NCBI GenBank assembly: GCA_947630345.1
Contig: CANRHF010000001.1
Coordinates: 8,393-72,392 of the forward strand
Reading direction: 5' to 3'
Origin: an uncultured Oscillospiraceae bacterium
Lineage (GTDB): Bacteria > Bacillota > Clostridia > Oscillospirales > Oscillospiraceae
Length of the DNA: 64,000 nt
The notes under the pieces were generated by a model that saw only the letters and a program-made list of their open reading frames with translations, was not told the DNA's origin and did no database searches. The translations under genes and the position numbers were made by a program. Positions 1 through 9,278 of this stretch are shown here, piece by piece (within the stretch, counting starts at the first letter, position 1; every line of letters starts with the position of its first letter).

Positions 1-1341
1 CGCCGCCCGGCTGGCCAGGGCCGGCGTCGGGATAATAAGCTGGTCGGTCTCCGTGGCGGATACGCCGGTGACCGTGACGGTCTGGGTCTTGCCAATCCAT
101 CCCTCCACGGTCAGGGTGACGGTGCGATAGCCGGGGGACGACGTCAAAATCGGTAGTGTTTTCCATACGCTCCAACTTCCCGCGGTCTTGCTGCGAACTT
201 TGCATTGCGGTGTTGCTGTATCATTGCCAAACGCCATTTGAAAACCATAGCCATTTCCCGCATCGATATTTAATAATATAAAAGAATGAAAAGGTTTATT
301 TTCCGGTAAATCGGCTGTATATGGTATAAAAAAGAAACCGCTATGTAAAGTATTATAGTTTTGGGTGCTTTCAACATTTATTGCAGTCGCGTTTGTAGCT
401 GTGTCGGCCGTCAGGGCGTGATTTGCTTGCGTCGCTGTTGCAGCGTTTCCACCAAACCAACTTTTGGCTGCGTCTCGATTTAAAGTGAGAGGAACGCCTT
501 CTACCTGATATCCATCAGGGATGACGGACATAATTCGGAGATTGCCATCAAAGGCATCGAACTCCCAAAAATTTGGAAGGACTTCCGGCGGGAAAATATC
601 GAAATTTCCACCTTCATTATTTGTAAAAAGAGAAATACCTCTTCCTACGTTTAAAAAATTTGATAAAACACCGCCGGTAAGTGGCAGAGCTCCAATGGCT
701 TCAGGGGTAATCTGAACAGCCCCAGTGCCGCCGTTGACACTGGTGACGCCGGAACGTTCATCAATTTCTTCTTTCGTATAGGTCCCGATGCTTTCTGGAG
801 TAATCCCTTTAAGCAGCTCCGGGTGCGCCTCCGGGTCGGCGTTGTGACGGGCCATTGCCATATCCAGATCCTTTAGCTTCGCAGTGCCAGCAGGGTCTAC
901 AACGATATCGATGTGTAGTTTGTTGTCCAGCGCAATGACGCAATACATCTCCAGTTCCCATCCAGGGGCGTCCTCCTCCGATGGGACGTTGATGCCAACA
1001 TCATCCTGCATAACCACAAATGACTGCTCTTGATAACCGCCCGGTACGGCGAGCTCATCCAAAGCAGCCATGACCAGCACCTGGTGCAGTTGATAAGATT
1101 CCCCCAGCCCAGAATTCGATAGCTGGATACGAATGCGCTTGTAGGTATCTGCATCCTCCAAAGATACGAGCCGGCCTTTCTGCTTTTGGTCTTGGAGCTC
1201 TGTTATCTTTTCGAGTTCAGATACATCTGTCATCCCACTGCCAGTACAAACACTGGTAACCGTCATTTTACGGCCGATCAGTTGCTCATTCAGCATATCG
1301 ACGCCCGAAAGTGTAACGATTGAATTTTCAAATCTTCCCAT
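1..1341 (-). CDS. Phage tail fibre protein (gpH-like), C-terminus cut by window edge
   Basis: Open frame of 447 codons with no stop before the window edge, so the C-terminal part is missing. The N-terminal about 170 residues resemble the tail-collar/fibre N-terminal domain seen after gpI in P2-like phages. A linker with HNADPEAHPEL and YTKEEIDE motifs follows, typical of fibre hinge segments. The visible C-terminal part is a Gly/Thr-rich beta-type region. It overlaps the tail protein I gene by 14 bases, the usual J-I-H order. The expected role is host recognition at the distal end of the baseplate fibre. Receptor specificity cannot be read. Family placement rests on position and general sequence character. 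Confidence 0.75.
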   Translation of the reverse strand, partial: MGRFENSIVTLSGVDMLNEQLIGRKMTVTSVCTGSGMTDVSELEKITELQDQKQKGRLVSLEDADTYKRIRIQLSNSGLGESYQLHQVLVMAALDELAVPGGYQEQSFVVMQDDVGINVPSEEDAPGWELEMYCVIALDNKLHIDIVVDPAGTAKLKDLDMAMARHNADPEAHPELLKGITPESIGTYTKEEIDERSGVTSVNGGTGAVQITPEAIGALPLTGGVLSNFLNVGRGISLFTNNEGGNFDIFPPEVLPNFWEFDAFDGNLRIMSVIPDGYQVEGVPLTLNRDAAKSWFGGNAATATQANHALTADTATNATAINVESTQNYNTLHSGFFFIPYTADLPENKPFHSFILLNIDAGNGYGFQMAFGNDTATPQCKVRSKTAGSWSVWKTLPILTSSPGYRTVTLTVEGWIGKTQTVTVTGVSATETDQLIIPTPALASRAA

Positions 1342-2035
1342 TATTTAACCCCCCTTTTGTCTGCACGCGTACTGTTACAGTCTCCATAGTCCAGAAAAAC
1401 CTTACTCCAACATGGTCAAGAGCCGTTCCATGGATACCCAGCCATTTCGGTTTTGGGACATAGACGGTATAGGTTTCACATTCGCCAATATAGGTAACAC
1501 CGGCATGGATATGGGTCTCTGTTTCGGCATGAGCATAATATCGGATGCCGTCCAAGTGAGACCGCAAGTTTTTGTAATAGTTCAGTCGTGCAAGCAGTCT
1601 CACCCTCTTCTTCGCAGTTATAGCCTCGTTGGTAGTGTCAATCGTCAGTCGGAAATGATATGGCTTGCCGTCATAATCAAACCATTCTTGCACCGTGGAA
1701 TCGGGATAAACAGAGGAAATAGCCCTTTGCACTGCTGCCTTCGTCCCGAGAATCCTATGGACATACCAGCTTTCTTCGAGCGTTCGCCGCTTTTGAGCGA
1801 GATTGTAATCCGGGTCCCACCAGTCCACCTTGAAATCATAGGCCAGAATATCCAGCAGCTCTTCCGGTAAGGAGCTGATGCGGGAATAAATCAAAAGCGC
1901 CCGGATCTCTTCCGGACGCTCAGCCAGTATTCTCGCTACCGCTGCTGCAAGTGCAGCCATATTGTCATCTGCTGCAAGTACAGCGGGTAATGTTGCTAGG
2001 AGATTTGGCACTGTGATGGCATGATTATCACTCAT
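1328..2035 (-). CDS. Phage tail protein I (P2 gpI family)
   Basis: About 235 residues. The family core is visible: an Ala/Leu-rich N-terminus, then ILAYDFKVDWWD, then a region around HRILGTKAAV and an aromatic segment WFDYDGKPYHFRL. GpI is a baseplate wedge component between gpJ and the fibre gpH, and that is its position here. I chose the ATG at 2035 because a G-rich Shine-Dalgarno (GGGGGG) lies seven bases upstream. An ATG two codons earlier would sit too close to it. The gene overlaps the end of the gpJ gene by eight bases, suggesting translational coupling. Confidence 0.88.
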   Translation of the reverse strand: MSDNHAITVPNLLATLPAVLAADDNMAALAAAVARILAERPEEIRALLIYSRISSLPEELLDILAYDFKVDWWDPDYNLAQKRRTLEESWYVHRILGTKAAVQRAISSVYPDSTVQEWFDYDGKPYHFRLTIDTTNEAITAKKRVRLLARLNYYKNLRSHLDGIRYYAHAETETHIHAGVTYIGECETYTVYVPKPKWLGIHGTALDHVGVRFFWTMETVTVRVQTKGGLNNGKI

Positions 2036-3194
2036 CTTCATACCCCCCTACTATGATCGTCTTCGTGCCAAGTTTGGCAACCTGGGGGATTGTTTGAGAT
2101 ATCTCGTAGACCTTTTCAGGGTCCAGTTTTCCATCCTGCAATGCCATAAAGATTGGCTTTCTCAATTCTATACGCTTTACCCCAGTTTTCATGATCCGAC
2201 CGTAAAGCTCCGATGGATTGATGTCCCGGCCAAGCCTGCCAGACTGCCATGCAATATAACCGTTGACGGCATCTTCTACGGCCTCGTGGATGGCAGTAGA
2301 ACTGATAGTCGTATTATTGGGCACGTAATAGGTAAAGTCGATATCATATGTCACAACACCAGGGTCAGCCATCTGCACATGATCGGTAAAAGGCCGTACC
2401 TCATCACCATTACAAGCGGCAAAGACAGCCTTTTTCAGCTCCTCGCCGGCAATCGTGCCATCTTTGGTCAGGACATAGATATATACCTCTCCCGGTATAG
2501 GCGAATTGGGAACAACGTCCAAAATCTCCGTGGACACCCGTTTGGCCCAATAGATATAGCTGCCAACTGCACCTGCCGTACTGTGTGCGTCCATGCTTGC
2601 GCGCATCAACTCGTAGAATTCTTCATCAGTAGCGGCATCGGAGCCACCGTCACTTTCCGTGATATTTTCGCAGGACAGATAGTAGTCGAATACATCTACA
2701 ATCGTATTGATTTGTCCGGCAGTATATCCGTTCCCTGCAAGGCCAGGGGTCTGGCAGTAGACTGTGAGATCAATGTAGGTCATCCCAGCAGGAATATAAG
2801 CATCTTCTCTGGTTTCCCACACAAGCGCCCTGCTGGCATCCGTGACGCGTGTTCCAGCCGGCACAAGGATTGCAGATTCTTGCGCTTCCGAAATAACGAA
2901 TCGAACCGTACAGGCAGCACTTGTAGCCGTGGGCCGCTCCATCACATAAAAAAGCTCCCCAAGAGCATCCAGGTTTGCGCCCTCTGCTCTGCTGGGAATA
3001 TTTTGATTGCCGGTATAGTTGTTGTCAATGCGTTCCAGCAGGATGGTATATGCTACCCATGCGATAAATAATCGTTCTGGGCTTCCGGGATGTACGCTGA
3101 CGCCGGTAATCTTTTCATATGCGGAGATCAGTTTTGCCTCTAACTGCTCTGTATCGGTGCTGACAAATTGGTAATCCGGATTCCTACTGCTCAA
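2028..3194 (-). CDS. Baseplate J family protein (P2 gpJ)
   Basis: 388 residues with the baseplate-J pattern: PERLFIAWVAYTILLERIDNN near the N-terminus, ANLDALGELF, and a C-terminal YGRIMKTGVKRIEL segment. It forms the wedge ring around the tail hub. I prefer the TTG at 3194 because GGAGGTGG lies six bases upstream. An ATG eight codons earlier (3218) is possible but has only a weak AGGTG and lengthens the overlap with the upstream gene. It still overlaps the gp25-like gene by 11 bases. Neighbours on both sides are baseplate genes in P2 order. Confidence 0.92.
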   Translation of the reverse strand: MSSRNPDYQFVSTDTEQLEAKLISAYEKITGVSVHPGSPERLFIAWVAYTILLERIDNNYTGNQNIPSRAEGANLDALGELFYVMERPTATSAACTVRFVISEAQESAILVPAGTRVTDASRALVWETREDAYIPAGMTYIDLTVYCQTPGLAGNGYTAGQINTIVDVFDYYLSCENITESDGGSDAATDEEFYELMRASMDAHSTAGAVGSYIYWAKRVSTEILDVVPNSPIPGEVYIYVLTKDGTIAGEELKKAVFAACNGDEVRPFTDHVQMADPGVVTYDIDFTYYVPNNTTISSTAIHEAVEDAVNGYIAWQSGRLGRDINPSELYGRIMKTGVKRIELRKPIFMALQDGKLDPEKVYEISQTIPQVAKLGTKTIIVGGYEDE

Positions 3195-3504
3195 CGATTT
3201 CCACCTCCACCGTAACATTTAATACACCTGGGGCTGTTGGGTCCTCCTGAAATGTGATGTTGACAACTTGCGCTCTTGGCTCAAATCGTTCGATCGCTTC
3301 TCTCACATCGACGTAGAGCATTGTTTTAGCAACAGGAATGGGCTTATCCACGAATCTATGATCAGTACCGAAACTGCGATACAGTGGAACCGTTCCCTGC
3401 TTTGTAGCCAAAATAATAGCAATATTTTGGAGCACCGAAACGACGGTATCAGATTCGTTTAATCGGATCTTCGTCAAGTCCGCCGCACTCACCTTATAAC
3501 TCAT
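3184..3504 (-). CDS. Baseplate wedge protein, gpW/gp25 family
   Basis: 106 residues, the usual size for P2 gpW/T4 gp25-like proteins. Family features are the N-terminal NIAIILATKQGTVPLYRSFG stretch and the later REAIERFEPRA segment followed by alternating beta strands. It belongs to the core baseplate wedge, where it is thought to help trigger sheath contraction by contacting the first sheath ring. It lies directly between the gpU-like and gpJ genes and overlaps gpJ. Nothing is unusual in length or motifs. Confidence 0.9.
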   Translation of the reverse strand: MSYKVSAADLTKIRLNESDTVVSVLQNIAIILATKQGTVPLYRSFGTDHRFVDKPIPVAKTMLYVDVREAIERFEPRAQVVNITFQEDPTAPGVLNVTVEVEIVEQ

Positions 3505-3519
3505 GGAAACACCTCTAAA

Positions 3520-3915
3520 TCATCGGTACTCTGTCAGGCTTACGGATACCGTCGCACTTGTGACATCACCATCACGGTCATAGTTCTGCATCTTAACTTT
3601 GCAATCAGTTATGACCCAACGATAACTGACATAGATGCTATTGCCAATGACAAATGGCACAGCAACACCACTCCTCACATATCCTTCAAGTATGGCGATC
3701 TCAGATCTTGGATTCACCCCCAAATATGCTGACAACTCAATATCAAAGGTAATGCGTGCTGGGTCTGCGCCAGTATATTCGACTTGGGCCGTTGTTCCAT
3801 GGAGCTGATGCGTACTGTACCGCGCAGAAACAGAAAGGCTCATATTCCTGATTGTCCTGACGGTATTTGCAGACACTTCAAATACAACACTGCCCAAACA
3901 TCCAATTTTTGCCAT
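3520..3915 (-). CDS. Phage tail protein, P2 gpU family
   Basis: 131 residues, matching the gpU pattern: LGSVVFEVS at the N-terminus, an Arg/Ala segment (SARYSTHQLHG), then ITFDIELSAYLG, GYVRSGVAVPFVIG and a closing strand-rich DGDVTSATVSVSL. GpU acts near the tail end in P2. In many Firmicutes phages the homologue sits between gpV and gpW, as here. Its start overlaps the stop of the gpV gene (TAATG). The exact structural role in this phage is inferred. Confidence 0.75.
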   Translation of the reverse strand: MAKIGCLGSVVFEVSANTVRTIRNMSLSVSARYSTHQLHGTTAQVEYTGADPARITFDIELSAYLGVNPRSEIAILEGYVRSGVAVPFVIGNSIYVSYRWVITDCKVKMQNYDRDGDVTSATVSVSLTEYR

Positions 3916-4223
3916 TACCCAAGACCCCCCAGCACGAATCCATCAGCATTAAACACCGGCAGATACAGCACAAGTACAGTGTCATTGACATGCGGCATCC
4001 AAGGCTTTATTATCAGGTTGTGCTTGTGACTGCCAACGGTTGCATCCAGCTCCGTACACTGCGGTACATCGTAGTCTGGGATATAAGGCTGATTTGATAG
4101 GACTTTCAAATAACCTGATGTGATCCCGGTATCCTGGAATTTTACGCGGGCAGTGCGCTCATCCAGATTTATAGCTGTGACGGTCCCTACTCTTACCAGG
4201 TTTTCCAAAACTTTATCAGTCAC
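3915..4223 (-). CDS. Baseplate spike/assembly protein V (P2 gpV-like)
   Basis: 102 residues starting at GTG 4223. A GGAGGGG Shine-Dalgarno lies seven bases upstream, and the start is one base after the stop of the hub gene. Longer reading from an upstream ATG would overlap the hub gene heavily and lacks that site. The sequence has the OB-fold start VRVGTVTAINLDERTARVKF, then a VNDTVLVLYLP beta segment and a terminal GFVLGGLG. In P2 gpV forms the membrane-piercing spike. This protein is shorter than P2 gpV and may lack the long beta-helical needle. Confidence 0.8.
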   Translation of the reverse strand: MTDKVLENLVRVGTVTAINLDERTARVKFQDTGITSGYLKVLSNQPYIPDYDVPQCTELDATVGSHKHNLIIKPWMPHVNDTVLVLYLPVFNADGFVLGGLG

Positions 4224-4224
4224 T

Positions 4225-5544
4225 TTAGTACCCCTCCAAAACCCTGCGAAGATTGATCTGGGTTGTGTAGCCGCCTGACCCATCGACGGTATGTGTTGCT
4301 TGCTTCACGATATATTTCCCATTCCAACCTCCCCAGCCGATCAGCCGAACAGTAACACCTGATACAACATTTGGATTCCCGGGAATTGTAAAAGATGCAG
4401 ATCTCGAAAACTTATTGTGAAGGCGTAGCATCTTAGACGCAAGCTGCTTTGCCTCATCGGCATCTGACACTTTCGCAGTGACTTCCAGCTGTTGATTATT
4501 CTTTGCGCTGGCATTGTAGTCCTCTACTTTTGCAATCCCTTCAATGCAATTACCTGATTTGGGATCTACATAGCTTACACGGCAGGAAGAATACAGAGAG
4601 TCAGCAGATCCTACATCCAACTTATATTTGGTATAACCTCCCCCACCATGTAATATGGTCAATACTTCCGAGCGAGCTTCATACGTTGCTTGATCGAACA
4701 GGACCAAAATGTTATTCGTTGCCTTTAAGGATATACCAGCTTCATGGCAAAGCGACGATAAAAACGATATGTCGCTCGTCTTATATTGCTCTACCCTGGC
4801 ATAGTACGGATCATTTTCAGACTCATACAGGCACGCCATTCCGTTGGTCGAAGCTATTTCATTCGCTATCCCAGAAAGGCAATATGCTTCCCATGCTTTT
4901 GATTTCTCGGTTTGCCGGATCTTGGACGTATAGGGGAGAGATGTGGCCTTAATATTCACGACTGCAGGAGGTCCAGAAGCATTCACCGTGTCCAGTTCAA
5001 ATTGGCCACAATCCAGCACCTCACTTCTGCCGTTGCCTTCCCAGTTGAGCCTGGAAATGACACATTGTATTTTAAGGACCGTACTGGGTCCATGGCCGCT
5101 TTGCTGAGATGATCTTTCACCTTCGAGCGGTTGGATATAATCCGCACTGACGTAGGCCGTTTTCCCCCCATAGTTGATGGTCGCCCAGCCGCCGGATATG
5201 CTGATGACGTCTATTGTTGTTCCACATACAAGCGCGCCATATTTCGCATAATTGGTGCCTGGCCCAGAGCGAACATTTAACCCGATGGCGGGAGTCACCT
5301 TATATGTCTTGGTGGCAACCTCCTGCTGCTCTGTTGTCGCAGCAGCATCGATTGCATCGTTGAGCCACCTTTCCAGCCAAACCGAATCTCGATCCTGAAT
5401 CTTAATTTGAAGATCATCAGCGGCATCTTCTTCGTTGTCTGTATAAGTGACCGAAAGAAGATAGGGTCGGATCGAATGTGTTATATCAGTCCCGTCGAAG
5501 TTGATATCTACATTCGCGCGGCGAGCTAATCCTTCCCCGCTCAT
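4225..5544 (-). CDS. Late control protein D-type tail hub with an inserted SH3b domain
   Basis: 439 residues from ATG 5544, which overlaps the stop of the gpX gene as ATGA and has AAGGTGA upstream. The N-terminal part (RRANVDINF, then SVTYTDNEEDAADDLQIKI) and the C-terminal half (DISFLSSLCHEAGISLK, VVSGVTVRLIGWGGWNGKYIV region) match gpD/XkdQ-type hub proteins, which cap the tail tube and carry the spike. Between them, about residues 81-140, lies a bacterial SH3 module with the motif GLNVRSGPGTNY and ending SADYIQPL. An SH3b domain suggests peptidoglycan binding. It is flanked by Thr/Gln- and Ser-rich linkers. Confidence 0.88.
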   Translation of the reverse strand: MSGEGLARRANVDINFDGTDITHSIRPYLLSVTYTDNEEDAADDLQIKIQDRDSVWLERWLNDAIDAAATTEQQEVATKTYKVTPAIGLNVRSGPGTNYAKYGALVCGTTIDVISISGGWATINYGGKTAYVSADYIQPLEGERSSQQSGHGPSTVLKIQCVISRLNWEGNGRSEVLDCGQFELDTVNASGPPAVVNIKATSLPYTSKIRQTEKSKAWEAYCLSGIANEIASTNGMACLYESENDPYYARVEQYKTSDISFLSSLCHEAGISLKATNNILVLFDQATYEARSEVLTILHGGGGYTKYKLDVGSADSLYSSCRVSYVDPKSGNCIEGIAKVEDYNASAKNNQQLEVTAKVSDADEAKQLASKMLRLHNKFSRSASFTIPGNPNVVSGVTVRLIGWGGWNGKYIVKQATHTVDGSGGYTTQINLRRVLEGY

Positions 5545-5750
5545 CCAGTCACCTTCTTCCATGGCGGTACAGAATCGCTGACGTTTTCAACGGTATCTGG
5601 GAGCAACAATTTGATTCCCGCTGGGAATGAATAGTTGTTCCGGTATCGCTGGTTCAGGTTGATTATCTTATCGGTGTAGGCTTCATCACCGAGTTGGGAG
5701 TACGCAATGCTATCCCACATATCGCCCTGTCTAGTGATATACGTTCTCAT
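5541..5750 (-). CDS. Tail protein X (LysM-like, P2 gpX)
   Basis: 69 residues resembling gpX: YITRQGDMWDSIAYSQLGDEAYTDKI, a LysM-like fold start, and FPAGIKLLLPD near the end. GpX is a small tail protein of P2-like phages, placed between tape measure and hub genes in many Firmicutes relatives. Its start overlaps the tape-measure stop (ATGA-type overlap) and its stop overlaps the hub start, so three genes are translationally chained. Confidence 0.9.
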   Translation of the reverse strand: MRTYITRQGDMWDSIAYSQLGDEAYTDKIINLNQRYRNNYSFPAGIKLLLPDTVENVSDSVPPWKKVTG

Positions 5751-8700
5751 CGATATGCCGTCCTTTTTTCATCTGCGCCGATCTCTGCCATCCACTCTGC
5801 AAACTTTTGGTACAATTCTTGGTCATGCTCTTTGAGCAAGGCTTCCAGTTCTGCGGCGTTCTCAGTGCCAGTAATGTTATAAACAGGAGAAAATGTGACA
5901 ACATAAGTTGACGCTTCACTAGCCGCTATCGGCTCGGCAGAGATTGCGTTGGTCATCGCTCCGTCAGTTGGAACTGCATCAACAGCGTATCCCGCAGTGT
6001 TAGCCATTACAGCTTGTACTTCCGGCTCCTGATCCTCCGTGCCCTGGATGTAACCGGCCCAAGTCATTTCGGCTTTCTCACGCATGACGCGAGACGGACT
6101 GTGGATTTCCAGTTTCGCATCGATTGCGTTCATGGCAGCTTCGGCAATTTTGGCGTATGCCTCCTCGACTTGCGGCTGCATACCTATGGTGCCATCAATA
6201 AAGCCCTGAATGGTCGCCATTGCGCTTTCCGCAGCTTCTGCCCCGAAATCCATAGCATCGACATCTGCTGCAATTTGTTCTTGCAGGCGGTCCATTTCAT
6301 CGGTAAAGTGGGTCGCCATTTCCGCCAGGCTGTCACTTACCGCGCCTTGCTCATCCTGCAATACCTGCCAGCTGGCGACCATTGCGGCCAAATCCTCGTC
6401 GCTAGCACTGGCAAGGCCGGCGATGGCGTTCACGCTCTCGGCGGATCCGTCGGCAAAGCTGGCGATCATGTCGCTTAAGCCATCAATACCGCTGGCACGG
6501 TCCATCAAGCTTTGCAGATTTGCGTTGTAATCCTGCCAATATGTGACTTGGCTAGAAAGAGCTTCGTTTATGGTATCTGCGCTGGTTGCAACCACTTCTG
6601 CGGCGCTATCCCACAGCTGATATTGTCCATTAACACTGTCAAATGCAGCGTCGTATGCCTCTGTATAGGCATTTGTAAGCTCCTCTACAGATGCGAATAC
6701 ACTATTTACAGATTCCTGCAGTGCCTGCTGCTGTGCAATGGTGCTGTCAACGGTCTGCTCGCCTTCGCCCAACGCTGCAGTCAGCCGGTTGACGGCCTCT
6801 TCTGTTTCAGCGATTTCTGCCTCAGCCGCATTTACAGCTTCGGCATCAGCCTGGATCGCGGCTTCATATTCCGCTGCTTCCGCCTGAGCTGCATGGATTT
6901 CGACATCATATTGTGCAATGGCATCGGAAAGTCTGTAATACTCTTCACTTTCCTCGCCCAAGCAGTTCAGGTAATTGTAGAACTGTGATCCAAGCTCTTT
7001 GTTGGCCTTTTCAGCATCCGCCCTTGCGCGAGCTTCAATTTCATGCATTCGGGCCTCTGCCGCAGCACGGGCATTGGCTGCATTTTCGCCTTTTACTTGA
7101 GCTTCCGTCAGCTTGACTTGGTTCTTTTCAGCTTCCAGCATTACATCCGCATGAGCGCGGTACATCTCCGTAAGCTGATCTAAATATGCTTGGGCCTTGG
7201 CATTCCGCATCCACGCATCGGTATTCGCACGCAATGCCGCAGTCCCGCCTTCAATGTAGCCATTCTGTACATCGATAAGCCCCGAAAGTTCCGGAACAGT
7301 CTCACTAATCAGTGTAAGAATGTTTCGGTATTTCAGTTGTTCTTCAGCAGACAGGCTTGTATAGTCGCCCATCTCATCTAGTTTATCGATATAATTATTT
7401 GCCACATTGGCAGCCGCAAGTGTCGATGCTACAGTGTCGTCATAGGCAGCAGATGCATCTTCCAGGGTCTTGTTCATTTCCGTGGCGGATGCCGTTAACT
7501 CTTCCAGCGACGGCCTCCCATCATCCGCAGCAGATGTCAATGCGACAATCCCCGCGGTTAATGCAGCAACGCCCGTAATTGCGCCAAGAATAATACCGAC
7601 CCCTGGAATGGAGGATGTGAAAAGCTGCATCAAAGGAATTACAACCTTTGTGATTGCCGCAAAGGCAGTTAGCGCTGCTACTGCCGAACCAAGAACCCCA
7701 CCAAAAGTTACTACGGCTTTGACCAATGTCGGGTGAGCCTGCAAGAATTTATTAACCTCGGTCAGCACATCTGCACCAGCGCCATAAGCGTCTTGCATCG
7801 TTGGTGTGAACTGCTCTCCGACTGTTGTTTCTACAGCTTCCCATGCAGACTTCAACAGCGCAAGCTGGCCGTTCATATTGTTCATTTTGATCGCCGCCAT
7901 TTTAGCCGCTTCGCCGGAACAATTATTGATACTTGCCGCCAAACTTGCGTAGTCTTCATCGGTGGCGTTTAAGATGGCAAGGAGACCCGTATAACCTCTC
8001 TCACCGGCCAAAACGGTCGCATTGCTTACCTTTTCCGCCTCCGTCATCTGGTTGAAATAGCCACGGAGATCATCGATTGTCTCGGAAAAACTGGCCATTG
8101 TGCCATCGGCTTTCACCGCTGAGTACTCTACTTCTCCAAATGCCGCACTTGTAAGCGTTACTCCGTCCAAAAGCCCGTCAAAAATATTCCGCAGCGCGGT
8201 ACCTGCGCGGCTGCCCTTTGTGCCGGAGTTGGCCATAAGGCCAACAGCGATCGCAACATCATTGATGCTATATCCCAGGGCTCCCGCCACACTTGCGGAA
8301 TTTTTGAACGTCTCGCCCATGACAGCGACGGAAGTATTGGAGTTGGTAGCTGCTGCCGCAAGCACATCCGAAAAATGAGCAGTGTCGGCTGCTGTAAGGC
8401 CAAAGGCAGTTAGGTTGTCTGTGACAATATCGGACACCATTGCCAGATCTTCCCCGGAAGCGGCTGCAAGTTGTAGCACACCATCCATACCGCTGAGCAT
8501 TTCGGCTGCATCCCAGCCTGCCATTGCCATATATCCCATAGCATCGGCTGACTCTTTGGCGGTAAATTTGGTGGTAGCGCCGAGTTCCTTTGCCTCGCTG
8601 CTCAGCGCATTCATTTCTTCGGCAGTCGCTCCGGACAGTGCCTCCACATTGGACATGGACGCTTCAAAGTTTCCTGCGACCGTCACGCATTCCATGTAAG

Positions 8701-9268
8701 CACTGTAGATCTCATGTAGGGCCGCAGCTATTCCAGCAGCGGCAATGACATCCTGAATGGCTTCGAACGCCCGGGTGGAAGACTCTCCAAATTCTTGAGC
8801 ACCATTAGCTGCTTGTTTCTGCTGAGATCTCAGATCCGCCATCTGTGAGTCAAGCCGAGCGCTCTCTTTTTCGAGATTCTCGGTATCGACACCGGCAGAT
8901 TCCAGCGCAGATCCAAGCTGCTGCAGGTTCTGCGTCATCTTTCCGAGGGAGGCAGTGGTACGATCAATCTGCTGCTGCTTATCAAGCAGTTTGTTTTTTA
9001 GCGCAGAGGAGGAATCACCGGTTTCCTGTAATTCCTTTTGGATGTTATCATACTGCTGCTGCAACACTACCAGCTTATTCTTGGTCGCTTCAATGGCTTC
9101 CTGCTGCTTCTGGAATGCGGAAATATCAGCCTTGACCTTCCCAAGGGCACCCAATTCCTTCTCCATAGCAAGGACAGCCTTCTGCGCCGAGCTGAATGTG
9201 CTGTTGTAATTGCTCCCTAACTGCGCATCAAGCCGGAATAGCATTTCATATTCTTTCCTGCTTGCCAT
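5747..9268 (-). CDS. Tail tape measure protein (TP901 family)
   Basis: 1173 residues. The N-terminus is a long coiled coil rich in Lys/Glu/Gln. The TP901 core lies at about residues 190-480, with FTAKESADAMGYMAMAGW and GTKGSRAGTALRNIF typical of the family. A hydrophobic stretch of about 60 residues follows (around 535-605), then a second long Ala/Glu-rich coiled coil. The C-terminus carries a HSPSRVMRE motif common at tape-measure ends. It sets tail length and is ejected before DNA. By the usual 1.5 angstrom per residue rule the tail would be near 170 nm, an estimate only. GGGGGG lies upstream of the ATG. Confidence 0.95.
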   Translation of the reverse strand: MASRKEYEMLFRLDAQLGSNYNSTFSSAQKAVLAMEKELGALGKVKADISAFQKQQEAIEATKNKLVVLQQQYDNIQKELQETGDSSSALKNKLLDKQQQIDRTTASLGKMTQNLQQLGSALESAGVDTENLEKESARLDSQMADLRSQQKQAANGAQEFGESSTRAFEAIQDVIAAAGIAAALHEIYSAYMECVTVAGNFEASMSNVEALSGATAEEMNALSSEAKELGATTKFTAKESADAMGYMAMAGWDAAEMLSGMDGVLQLAAASGEDLAMVSDIVTDNLTAFGLTAADTAHFSDVLAAAATNSNTSVAVMGETFKNSASVAGALGYSINDVAIAVGLMANSGTKGSRAGTALRNIFDGLLDGVTLTSAAFGEVEYSAVKADGTMASFSETIDDLRGYFNQMTEAEKVSNATVLAGERGYTGLLAILNATDEDYASLAASINNCSGEAAKMAAIKMNNMNGQLALLKSAWEAVETTVGEQFTPTMQDAYGAGADVLTEVNKFLQAHPTLVKAVVTFGGVLGSAVAALTAFAAITKVVIPLMQLFTSSIPGVGIILGAITGVAALTAGIVALTSAADDGRPSLEELTASATEMNKTLEDASAAYDDTVASTLAAANVANNYIDKLDEMGDYTSLSAEEQLKYRNILTLISETVPELSGLIDVQNGYIEGGTAALRANTDAWMRNAKAQAYLDQLTEMYRAHADVMLEAEKNQVKLTEAQVKGENAANARAAAEARMHEIEARARADAEKANKELGSQFYNYLNCLGEESEEYYRLSDAIAQYDVEIHAAQAEAAEYEAAIQADAEAVNAAEAEIAETEEAVNRLTAALGEGEQTVDSTIAQQQALQESVNSVFASVEELTNAYTEAYDAAFDSVNGQYQLWDSAAEVVATSADTINEALSSQVTYWQDYNANLQSLMDRASGIDGLSDMIASFADGSAESVNAIAGLASASDEDLAAMVASWQVLQDEQGAVSDSLAEMATHFTDEMDRLQEQIAADVDAMDFGAEAAESAMATIQGFIDGTIGMQPQVEEAYAKIAEAAMNAIDAKLEIHSPSRVMREKAEMTWAGYIQGTEDQEPEVQAVMANTAGYAVDAVPTDGAMTNAISAEPIAASEASTYVVTFSPVYNITGTENAAELEALLKEHDQELYQKFAEWMAEIGADEKRTAYR

Positions 9269-9278
9269 TGTCGCCCCC

